From NCBI GenBank assembly GCA_020249025.1, contig JADCGM010000128.1, positions 1-5,928 of the forward strand: a stretch of DNA of 5,928 nucleotides, written 5' to 3'. Source of the DNA: Alphaproteobacteria bacterium. GTDB lineage: Bacteria > Pseudomonadota > Alphaproteobacteria > Sphingomonadales > Sphingomonadaceae. The notes beneath the pieces were generated by a model, which did no database searches, was not told the origin of the DNA, and was given only the letters and a program-made list of their open reading frames with translations. Shown piece after piece: positions 1 through 5,928 of this stretch. Position 1 is the first letter of the stretch; each line of letters starts with the position of its first letter. The translations under genes were made by a program, and so were the position numbers.

Positions 1-40
1 GATCGCGGTGCGCAGCCTGTTCGGGCTGAAGCGCGTCTAG
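1..40 (+). CDS. 3' end of a plus-strand gene, product unknown (partial)
   Basis: Reading from base 2, the plus strand gives twelve codons, IAVRSLFGLKRV, then a TAG stop at 38-40. Of the other two plus-strand frames, one stops at base 27; the other stays open but only as an antisense shadow of the response regulator. A short basic tail ending just where the opposite-strand gene ends is what a convergent neighbour would look like. The TAG overlaps the TAG of the minus-strand response regulator through the palindrome CTAG. Twelve codons are too few to name a family, and this could be chance. No terminator hairpin fits between the two genes. Confidence 0.4.
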   Translation, partial: IAVRSLFGLKRV

Positions 41-426
41 ATCAGCGCGGCCGACGAGCGCCGGTTGGCGATGACGCGGCCCATCGCATCGAACAGATCC
101 TTCATCGCGACCGGCTTCAGCAGCACGTCGTCGGCGCCGTTCGACAGGCAATCTTCCTTGATTCGCAGCCGCATGTCGGCGGTGACGACGATGACGGGCA
201 ACGTCGACTTGTCGTCGGTGCGGGCGCGGATGTGGCCGATGGCGGTCAGGCCGTCCATGCCGGGCATACGCAGGTCCATCAGCACGAGGTCGTAGTCGTT
301 CTGGTCGATCATGCGCAGGCCCGATTCGGCATCGGACGCCTCCGACATCTCGACGCCCGCGACGATCAGCATGTCGCGAACGACACGCCGATTCATCGGA
401 TCGTCTTCGATGAAGAGCACCTGCAT
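37..426 (-). CDS. Single-domain response regulator (CheY/DivK-like receiver)
   Basis: A 129-residue protein that is almost entirely one receiver domain, with no DNA-binding or enzymatic output domain. All hallmark residues are visible: the Mg-binding acidic pair Asp8-Asp9 in FIEDDP, the phosphoacceptor Asp51 in LVLMDLRMPGMDG, the switch Thr82 in VVTAD and Lys104 in LLKPVA. Such proteins work in the cytoplasm as phosphorylation-dependent interaction switches or as phosphate shuttles to a histidine phosphotransferase. The EDDPMNRR start resembles DivK-type and hybrid-kinase receivers more than chemotaxis CheY. The ATG lies 18 bp after the stop of the hybrid kinase, so the two are very probably cotranscribed and the kinase is the likely phosphodonor. 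A G-rich GGGGGCGG about ten bases before the ATG may be the ribosome binding site. Its output partner is not in the window. Its stop shares CTAG with a convergent reading frame. Confidence 0.93.
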   Translation of the reverse strand: MQVLFIEDDPMNRRVVRDMLIVAGVEMSEASDAESGLRMIDQNDYDLVLMDLRMPGMDGLTAIGHIRARTDDKSTLPVIVVTADMRLRIKEDCLSNGADDVLLKPVAMKDLFDAMGRVIANRRSSAALI

Positions 427-444
427 GAGAGTTCGACCGCCCCC

Positions 445-2901
445 TTACGCCGCTTCGGACACCGCCGCCTCGCCACCACCGAGCTGCCGGCGCAACGCCT
501 CGAGCAGATCGGTCGGCTTCAGCGGCCTCACCAACACCTGTATGTCCGGATGCCGTTCACGCAAGGGGACAATTTCATCCAGCGCGGTCGCGGCCACGAG
601 AAGTGACAGGTGCGGCGCGCGCGGCGCGCTCCCGGCGATGGCGGCGACCAGCTTCTCGACGCCGGCGGCGCCGCCGGCCGACGCGAGATCGGCGACGACG
701 AGATGCGGACGGCGGCGGCCGATGACGGAGGCCGCCTCGTCGCCGTCGGCGGCCTCGACCGCGGCGACCGCCGGTGTGACCGCGGCGAGGATGACGCTGC
801 GGGTGAGCGGGTTGTTCTCGACGATGACGAGCGACGCGGCGGCGAGATCGGCCGGCCAGCCGCCGTCGGCCGCGACCGGCGCGGCGACCGCGGCTTCGGC
901 CTCGACGAGCGGCAGCGTGACGGTGAAGGTCGAGCCGACGCCGACCTCGCTCGACACCGCGATGCTACCGCCCATCGCCTCGGCAAGGTCGCGGCAGATA
1001 GCGAGACCGAGCCCGGTGCCGCCATATTTGCGGGTCACCTCGGCGTCTACCTGGTGGAACGACATGAAGATCGCCTCGAACTGCTCGGGCGGGATGCCGA
1101 TGCCGGTGTCGGCGACCGTCAGCAGCAGCTTGTCCCCGACCGCCTTGGCGACGAGACGGACGCTGCCCTTCTCGGTGAACTTCACCGCGTTTGACATGAG
1201 GTTGAAGACGATCTGGCGCAGTCGGCGCTGATCCTCGACGATCCGCTCCGGGCAGGCCGACACGTCGAGATCGACCGCGAGGCCCTTGGCAGCCGCCTGC
1301 TCGGTCCACAGCCGGACGACGCCGTGCAGCGCCTCGTGAACGTCGAACGGCCCGCGCTCGAGAACGATGGTGCCGTTCTCCATCTTGGCGACGTCGAGAA
1401 TGTCGTCGACGAGCGCCTTCATCGTCTGGCCGGCATCGAAGACGAGCCGGACGCGCTCGCGTTGCTTGGCCTCGAGCTGGGCATCGCTCAGCATCACCTG
1501 CGTCATGCCGAGGATGCCGTTGAGCGGCGTGCGGATCTCATGGCTGGTCGCGGCGAGGAAGCGGGTCTTGGCGGCGAGCGCCTGTTCGAGGTCGGCGTTG
1601 ACCGCGCTCAGCTGGGTGTTGGCCTGCGCGACCTCGTTGCGGCTGCGCCGGATCGAGAAGAAGGCGATCATGGTGCCGACGACGATGACCGCCGCCGCCC
1701 CGAGCGCGCCGAATAGGATCGTCGTCTGGAACTGCGCGCGCGACCGGCTGAGCTCGGCCTTGCGCTGCTCCTCCTGGAGGCGGAGCTGCGAGATACGCGC
1801 CTGCTGGTTGGCGAAGTCGAACTCCGCCGCCTTCAGCGCGGAGATGGTGCTCGCCGCCACGTCGCGGGCCTCGTCGTCGAGCCGCTTGTAGGCCTCGAGA
1901 TGCCCGAGCGCGCTGCGGGCGTCGCCGACATCCTCGAGCAGCCGGTAGGCGGTCTGGTGGAAGTCGCGATAGGGGTGCGTCGTCCGCGTCAGGTCGACGC
2001 CGGTGAAGGTGCGGTCGATGTAGCGCTGGGCGGCGGCGAAGTCGCGGCGGGCATAGGCCACCTGCGCCTTGACACCCCACAGGAACGGCTCCCAACCCGT
2101 ACCCTGGCCGCGGGCGCGGGCAAGGCCGCGGTCGGCCAGCGAGTCGGCCCTGGCGAGCGCGCCGCCGAGATAGGCGGCCGACGCCATGTTGGTGAGGATG
2201 CGCACCTCCAGCACCGCCGAGTTCATCTGCTGCGCAACGGTCAGCGCGGCGCGATACGAGGCCTCGGCCTCGCGGAAGCGGCGCATCTCCTTGTAGGCGT
2301 CGCCCTCGTTGTTGAAGGCTGAGACGGTCAGCGAGGGGTCGCCCTGAAAGACCTCCTTCGACTGCTGATAGTAGCGCAGCATGCGGGGGTAATCGCGAGC
2401 GTCGTAATAGATCGTGCCGATGTACTGGAGCGCGCGGGCCTGACCCCGCGCCTCGCCGAGCTTGGCGTAGATGTCGTGCGCGCGCTGGAAGGTTTCGAGC
2501 GCGTCCTGGACCTGGCCGGTGACGGCGTTGACCGACGCGCGGGTCATCAGCAGGTCGCCGTTGAGCTTGCTGCCGGGCGCCAGCTTCTGGACGGCCGCGA
2601 GCGCCGCGTCGATGACCGGACGCGCCTCCTCCGGGCGGTTGGTGCGCGCGAGCGCCTCCGCTTCGAGCCAGCGCGCCTCGGCTTCGGCGAGCTCCCGCTG
2701 CGCACCGAGCGCCGCCGCCCGCGACACGGCGGTGCGAGCGATGACGAGTCCCTGTTCGGGATCGGCCATCATCGCCGACTTCGCCTCGGCGATGGTGGCG
2801 TCGAACCGTTCGCGTTCGGGGTTGGCCGGCGCGGGCGCAGGCTGGGCCACGGCCGCCGCAGCGACCGCCAGCCAGAGCGCGATCAGGCCGATCCGAAACA
2901 T
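445..2901 (-). CDS. TPR-containing hybrid sensor histidine kinase with degenerate receiver domain
   Basis: An inner-membrane sensor kinase of 818 residues from the preferred ATG at 2901; the longer reading from ATG 2937 is 830. Numbers here follow the longer form. Residues 13-33 look like a signal peptide (Arg, hydrophobic core, AVAQ). Residues about 40-357 form roughly seven TPR-like helical hairpins, such as 166-197 and 205-238, predicted to be periplasmic. A charged, probably coiled helix (361-403) leads to a transmembrane segment at about 405-428, then a second coil. HisKA carries SHEIRTPLNG with phosphoacceptor His466. The ATPase domain has the N box (NLMSNAVKF, Asn583), G1 (DTGIGI, Asp610), F box (FHQVD) and G2 (GGTGLGLAI). 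After an Ala-rich linker, residues 701-820 are a receiver fold keeping Asp750 and Thr784 but with Asn708-Asn709 for the acidic pair and Arg804 for the Lys. Kinase activity should be intact; phosphotransfer to its own receiver is doubtful. The neighbouring response regulator supplies a complete receiver. The TPR ligand is unknown. Confidence 0.93.
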   Translation of the reverse strand: MFRIGLIALWLAVAAAAVAQPAPAPANPERERFDATIAEAKSAMMADPEQGLVIARTAVSRAAALGAQRELAEAEARWLEAEALARTNRPEEARPVIDAALAAVQKLAPGSKLNGDLLMTRASVNAVTGQVQDALETFQRAHDIYAKLGEARGQARALQYIGTIYYDARDYPRMLRYYQQSKEVFQGDPSLTVSAFNNEGDAYKEMRRFREAEASYRAALTVAQQMNSAVLEVRILTNMASAAYLGGALARADSLADRGLARARGQGTGWEPFLWGVKAQVAYARRDFAAAQRYIDRTFTGVDLTRTTHPYRDFHQTAYRLLEDVGDARSALGHLEAYKRLDDEARDVAASTISALKAAEFDFANQQARISQLRLQEEQRKAELSRSRAQFQTTILFGALGAAAVIVVGTMIAFFSIRRSRNEVAQANTQLSAVNADLEQALAAKTRFLAATSHEIRTPLNGILGMTQVMLSDAQLEAKQRERVRLVFDAGQTMKALVDDILDVAKMENGTIVLERGPFDVHEALHGVVRLWTEQAAAKGLAVDLDVSACPERIVEDQRRLRQIVFNLMSNAVKFTEKGSVRLVAKAVGDKLLLTVADTGIGIPPEQFEAIFMSFHQVDAEVTRKYGGTGLGLAICRDLAEAMGGSIAVSSEVGVGSTFTVTLPLVEAEAAVAAPVAADGGWPADLAAASLVIVENNPLTRSVILAAVTPAVAAVEAADGDEAASVIGRRRPHLVVADLASAGGAAGVEKLVAAIAGSAPRAPHLSLLVAATALDEIVPLRERHPDIQVLVRPLKPTDLLEALRRQLGGGEAAVSEAA

Positions 2902-2912
2902 CCCGCCCCCAG
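2902..2912 (-). promoter_or_regulatory. Possible ribosome binding site supporting the ATG at 2901
   Basis: On the minus strand CTGGGGGCGGG runs directly into the ATG at 2901, with the G run four bases from the start codon. The upstream in-frame ATG at 2937 is preceded by TTTGGCGCCCGCGTA, which has no purine-rich site. The 2901 start also puts the signal peptide at the extreme N-terminus (Met-Phe-Arg then a hydrophobic core), whereas 2937 adds twelve polar and glycine-rich residues ahead of it. Both points favour 2901. The G run is not a textbook AGGAGG, so this is moderate evidence. Confidence 0.45.
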
Positions 2913-2958
2913 AAACCACGTGCGACGGCCCAGACATTACGCGGGCGCCAAAGGCTAA

Positions 2959-2987
2959 ATCGTAAACGACCTTACAGAAAGTCTGCC
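2959..2987 (-). promoter_or_regulatory. Weak candidate promoter for the kinase-regulator operon
   Basis: The only non-coding gap upstream of the kinase is about 135-170 bp and is locally A/T-richer than the genes. On the minus strand a TACGAT (2959-2964) could be a -10 box, with GGCAGA (2982-2987) 17 bp upstream as a poor -35 box. The imperfect dyad GTAAGGTCGTTTAC (2962-2975) overlaps it and could be an operator. Transcription would start around 2952, leaving about 50 bases to the ATG at 2901. The boxes match consensus weakly. The location, between a terminator and the gene, is the better argument. Confidence 0.25.
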
Positions 2988-3012
2988 ACTTTGTCGCATG
3001 TTGCCGAAACGA

Positions 3013-3042
3013 CGACGCCGCCGGGTTTCCCCGGCGGCGTCG
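3013..3042 (-). terminator. Rho-independent terminator-like hairpin after the S8 autotransporter gene
   Basis: A perfect 13-bp GC-rich stem (3013-3025 with 3030-3042) closes a four-base loop. It starts 31 bp past the peptidase stop codon at 3073. On the minus strand the stem is followed by TCGTTTCGG, so the T tract is short and broken. Stem strength and position fit a terminator for the peptidase transcript and separate it from the kinase operon. Because the T tract is poor, partial read-through into the kinase is possible. Confidence 0.7.
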
Positions 3043-3072
3043 CTGTTCGTTGCAGGCTTGGTGCGCCGCGCG

Positions 3073-5928
3073 TCAGAACGCGAAGCTGACCCGCGTGCCG
3101 ACGGTGTAGGTCGGCAGATCGCTGCGCTGGTCGCCCAGCTCGCCGCGGCCGAAGGCGTTGAGCTTGAGCTGGCCACCCATCAGCGAGACGCCGTAGATCG
3201 CTTCGCCGACCAGACGCCGCGAGGTGCTCTGCGCGTCGAAGGTCTGACGGACGACGCCGATCTCGCCGGTCTCGCGGTTGATGACCTCGACCGAGTCGAA
3301 GGTCAGCTGGCCCGATTCGACGGTCAGCGGCTGCGCCAGCGAGAAGCGGATGTGATCGCTCTTGCCGAACACGCGGTCCTTCGACAGCGCCATCTGGTAG
3401 GACGACCCGATCAGGCCGCGGTCCTGCGTGCCGAGCGCGGCAGCGCGGCCCGAGGTCTGCGTCTGCGAGGCGGTCGCCGAACCCGACAGGCGGAAGCCGC
3501 CGCCGAGCGCCACGTCGGCGCCGAGCGTCACCGCATTGGTGCGCGAGCCGCCGTCGAGATCGCGCGGATCGACCGAGCGCATGCCGAGCATGCCGGTCGC
3601 TTCGTCGAGCGTCGTCACCGAGCCGGTCAGCGTCAGGTTCGACGTTGCGCGGTAGGTCACGGTCGCCTGGGCGGCCACCGAGCTGTAGGGCTTGAGGCCC
3701 ATGATCGCCTGGCGCTGGTCGAACGTCTCGAGGTCGATGTAGTCGATCTCGCGGCTGCGGTTGTGCTGCGTGGTGCCGACCGACAGGCTGAGGCGATCGC
3801 TGAGCGCCATGTCGACGCTGGCGTAGGCGCCGCCCGAGGCGAAGCCCAGCACCGGGTTCACGCCGCCGGTGTCGATGCCGTAGTCGGACACAAGGCCGAA
3901 GGCGTCGCGGCCATTGAGCGCGATCGCGCCCTCGCCCTGACCGAAGGTGAAGCCGAGCTTGCCCGAACCGCTGTCGAGGCGGATCGCCGACTGCAGGCGG
4001 CTGCCGCCGCGGCTGTAGCGCAGCGAGAGCGGACTCGGCGCCGAGGCGCTGACCGTGAGGTTGAGACCCGAGCTGTTCGGGATGGTGACCGACGCGACCG
4101 GCATGTCGGTGAAGCCCGACGTGCCGCCCTTGCTGATCCAGTCGACCAGCCGGCCGTACAGGTAATCCTGGAACTGGCGGCCGGTGTTGCCGACGTTCAG
4201 ACCGACAAGTCGGCTCGACAGCGGGATCACGAAGTCGCGCTGCGTGCGGCCGATCTTCTCGAAGACCGAGAAGTAGGCGCTGCTCGTTTCCCACGTCGTC
4301 TGGACGCCGTTGCGACGGACCTCCTGCGCCCGGCGCTCGGTGATGGTCCCACCGACATTCTCGTAGAAGACGAGGTTGTTGAAGTTGAGCGGGGCCTGCG
4401 ACGCCGCGATGTCGAGCGCGCCGACACCGTAGACGCCGTCGACACCCGGCTCGCCGAGATCCTTGGCCGAGCGCGTGATGATGCTGATCGTCTCGGTCGG
4501 ATAGCTCTTCAGGTGAGGCCAGCGGTCATGCAGCAGCGCAATCGCGCCGGTGACGAGCGGCGTCGAGAACGAGGTACCCGAAGCGCGCGCCGTGTTTCCG
4601 TAGCCGTCGGAGACGAGCAGGAACTCACCCGGCGCGACGATGAAGCGGTGCTTCAGCTTGTCGGCCTCGGCGCAGGCGCCGGCGCTGAACTGGATGCACG
4701 ACTCGCCCGGACGGTTCGAGAAGGACGAGATCTCGCCCTGCATGTCGACCGAGCCGACGACGAGGAACGCCGTCTGGCGATTGACGCCGACGAAGTCGAT
4801 GTTGCCCGTCTGGGTGATGCCGCCGTTGCCGGCCGCGATGACGTAGGCGAGGCGGTTGCGCAGCGCCGCCACGTCGGCCGCCGCGAATACATTCTTCCAG
4901 CCGCCATCCAGCGTCCGGTCAGGAACGCCCAGCGACAGGTTGACGACCGACGCGCCCTGAGCGGCGACGGTGGTGATGCCCTGCCGGAGCTGCGGCCAGT
5001 CGGTGCGCGCGTCGGCGTTGAAGGGGTTGTAAGCCGCGATCCGCGCGTTCGGCGCGATGCCCATCAGGCCGTAGCCGTCATGCGGGCTGACGAGCAAACT
5101 GGCGATCGCCGAGCTGTGGATCGACGGCGTGTTGAGCAGCGCCGGATCGAAGCTGCCGCGGAAGATCACGCGGTTGCTGAACTCCGGCACGCCCGCCAGC
5201 GGCAGATCGATGAGGCCGATGGTCGTCTGCTGGCCGGTCTGCTGGACCTGCGCGAGGCGCGGCGTCCAGTTGGCGGCGCGCATCCACCAATCCGGGCGAT
5301 CCCAGCCCGAATAGGTCATCAGCGCATCGTACCAGTCGAGGAACAGGTACGACCGCGCCTGCGCCGGCAGATTGGCGAAGCTCGCCGGATCGTTGAGATT
5401 CAGGCCGAAGCGGGCGAGGAACGGCGCCTGGAAGGCGACATCAAAGCTCTGGCCGGTGGCGTCCTGGACGCGGGTGCCCCAGGTCGCGGCCGAGGCAGCG
5501 AGGGCCGCGGCGAACTGGTCGCGCAGCTGGGCGTAGGCCGCCTCGTTGCCGGCATAGGCGCCGAGGCCTTCCCACGTCGTCCGGATGCTGGCGAACAGCT
5601 GGCCCTGCGATTCCCAGAACGGCCCGATGTTACCGTAGAACGGACCGATGTTGCCATACTGCGGCGTGATCGGGTTCGTGGTTGCAGTAAACGGATCGTG
5701 CGTGCCCCAGAAGGGACCGATGTTCCCGTAGAACGGCCCGATGTTTCCGTAGAACGGCCCGATGTTCCCGTAGAACGGCCCGATGTTCCCATAGAACGGA
5801 CCTATGTTGCCGTAGAACGGGTTCACCTCGCCCCAGAACGGGCCGATGTTGCCGTAGAAGGGGCCAATGTTCCCGTAGAACGGTCCGATGTTCCCATAAA
5901 AAGGACCGATGTTGCCGTAGAACGGGCC
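3073..5928 (-). CDS. S8 (subtilisin-family) serine peptidase autotransporter with N-terminal heptapeptide repeats (5' partial)
   Basis: 951 residues are visible, numbered here from the Gly codon at 5926-5928. The frame is open to the window edge, so the start and signal peptide lie outside. Residues 1-109 are a PFYGNIG heptad array. Residues 110-234 are a helical, Trp-rich linker with a WYDALMTYSGWDRPDWWMR segment (199-217). The S8 domain (about 235-513) has catalytic Asp241 in GLIDLPL, His271 in IHSSAIAS, oxyanion Asn368 in AAGNGG and Ser453 in SGTSFSTPLVTGA. The Asp and His motifs depart from the usual DTG and HGTHVAG, but all four key residues align. Cys411 and Cys418 are close enough for a disulfide. 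A spacer (about 514-620) leads to alternating beta-strand sequence ending VSFAF, with the terminal Phe typical of outer-membrane barrels. It is probably a type V secreted protease, exposed at or released from the cell surface. Substrate unknown. A terminator hairpin follows the stop. Confidence 0.9.
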   Translation of the reverse strand, partial: GPFYGNIGPFYGNIGPFYGNIGPFYGNIGPFWGEVNPFYGNIGPFYGNIGPFYGNIGPFYGNIGPFYGNIGPFWGTHDPFTATTNPITPQYGNIGPFYGNIGPFWESQGQLFASIRTTWEGLGAYAGNEAAYAQLRDQFAAALAASAATWGTRVQDATGQSFDVAFQAPFLARFGLNLNDPASFANLPAQARSYLFLDWYDALMTYSGWDRPDWWMRAANWTPRLAQVQQTGQQTTIGLIDLPLAGVPEFSNRVIFRGSFDPALLNTPSIHSSAIASLLVSPHDGYGLMGIAPNARIAAYNPFNADARTDWPQLRQGITTVAAQGASVVNLSLGVPDRTLDGGWKNVFAAADVAALRNRLAYVIAAGNGGITQTGNIDFVGVNRQTAFLVVGSVDMQGEISSFSNRPGESCIQFSAGACAEADKLKHRFIVAPGEFLLVSDGYGNTARASGTSFSTPLVTGAIALLHDRWPHLKSYPTETISIITRSAKDLGEPGVDGVYGVGALDIAASQAPLNFNNLVFYENVGGTITERRAQEVRRNGVQTTWETSSAYFSVFEKIGRTQRDFVIPLSSRLVGLNVGNTGRQFQDYLYGRLVDWISKGGTSGFTDMPVASVTIPNSSGLNLTVSASAPSPLSLRYSRGGSRLQSAIRLDSGSGKLGFTFGQGEGAIALNGRDAFGLVSDYGIDTGGVNPVLGFASGGAYASVDMALSDRLSLSVGTTQHNRSREIDYIDLETFDQRQAIMGLKPYSSVAAQATVTYRATSNLTLTGSVTTLDEATGMLGMRSVDPRDLDGGSRTNAVTLGADVALGGGFRLSGSATASQTQTSGRAAALGTQDRGLIGSSYQMALSKDRVFGKSDHIRFSLAQPLTVESGQLTFDSVEVINRETGEIGVVRQTFDAQSTSRRLVGEAIYGVSLMGGQLKLNAFGRGELGDQRSDLPTYTVGTRVSFAF
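5602..5928 (-). repeat. In-frame 21-bp tandem repeat array encoding PFYGNIG heptapeptides
   Basis: Fifteen consecutive units are visible, fourteen of 21 bp and one of 30 bp, and the array runs off the window edge. Ten encode exactly PFYGNIG: four at 5842-5925, five at 5716-5820 and one at 5623-5643. PFWG-type units interrupt or end the blocks: PFWGEVN (5821-5841), PFWGTHD (5695-5715) and PFWESQG (5602-5622). PFTATTN (5674-5694) and the ten-residue PITPQYGNIG (5644-5673) are diverged units. Copies differ at wobble positions (GGC/GGG/GGA/GGT, TAC/TAT, ATC/ATT/ATA), so the peptide is better conserved than the DNA. The array precedes the protease domain of the mature passenger. The fold is unknown; the period and the Gly/Asn/aromatic content would suit a repetitive beta structure, which is inference. 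Confidence 0.95.

Noticed and set aside
311..1231. 306-codon plus-strand open frame antisense to the kinase
   Set aside because: It is Ser/Ala/Thr/Arg-rich and low in complexity, as expected antisense to GC-rich coding DNA. It covers intact HATPase and receiver motifs on the other strand.
1324..2322. Plus-strand open frames opposite the HisKA and TPR regions
   Set aside because: No family motif, Arg/Asp/Gly-rich composition, and fully antisense to a well-supported gene.
3073..3950. C-terminal region as a TonB-dependent receptor or porin rather than an autotransporter barrel
   Set aside because: It is fused in frame to an S8 passenger, is about 300 residues long, has no plug or TonB box and ends in Phe, all of which fit a type V autotransporter translocator.
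2972..4294. 440-codon minus-strand open frame overlapping the S8 gene
   Set aside because: It lies in another frame of the autotransporter, is rich in Arg, Pro, Gly and Ala, has no recognisable domain and runs through the terminator hairpin. It is a GC-rich shadow frame.
5400..5792. Minus-strand frame encoding TSGRST-like repeats
   Set aside because: This is the heptad DNA repeat read in a second frame. The main frame continues into the S8 domain and varies mostly at its own wobble positions, so it is the coding one.
5824..5826. GTG as the start codon of the S8 autotransporter
   Set aside because: The same frame stays open for 34 more codons to the window edge, and these encode four more PFYGNIG units. 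The GTG is the internal Val of a PFWGEVN unit, and no signal peptide follows it.
5602..5928. CRISPR array or non-coding tandem repeat
   Set aside because: Units are contiguous 21-bp multiples of three with no spacers, differ synonymously and sit in frame within a long gene.

Overview
The window is GC-rich, densely coding DNA from an alphaproteobacterium, most likely a sphingomonad (Sphingomonas and relatives). Three things suggest this: the strong G/C bias at third codon positions; an S8 peptidase-autotransporter with N-terminal PFYGNIG/PFWG repeats, a protein style I associate with Sphingomonadales; and a periplasmic TPR hybrid kinase next to a small DivK/CheY-like receiver. The taxon is inferred from family resemblance, not from a marker gene.

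Three genes lie on the minus strand and read from right to left. First (5928 to 3073) is a large secreted serine peptidase of the subtilisin (S8) family, open at the right edge so that its true N-terminus and signal peptide are missing. It has a tandem heptapeptide array, a linker, an S8 domain with a recognisable Asp/His/Asn/Ser set, and a C-terminal beta-barrel ending in Phe. A 13-bp perfect hairpin 31 bp past its stop probably ends its transcript. Next (2901 or 2937 to 445) is a hybrid histidine kinase with a signal peptide, TPR-like helical repeats predicted to be periplasmic, one transmembrane helix, an intact HisKA/HATPase core and a C-terminal receiver that has lost its metal-binding acidic residues. 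Eighteen bases later (426 to 37) comes a single-domain response regulator with all its key residues, the likely phosphorylation target of the kinase. At the left edge the last codons of a probable plus-strand gene meet the regulator tail to tail, the two genes sharing a CTAG stop.

The kinase and regulator look like one two-gene operon. The peptidase is a separate unit upstream on the same strand. A link between the peptidase and the signalling pair, such as sensing of envelope or secreted-protein state, is possible from proximity but unproven.

The most unusual element is the heptapeptide array at the right edge: ten exact PFYGNIG copies plus variants, with synonymous differences between units, punctuated by PFWG units. 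I do not recognise a described function for it. There are no RNA genes, CRISPR arrays, insertion sequences or phage genes.
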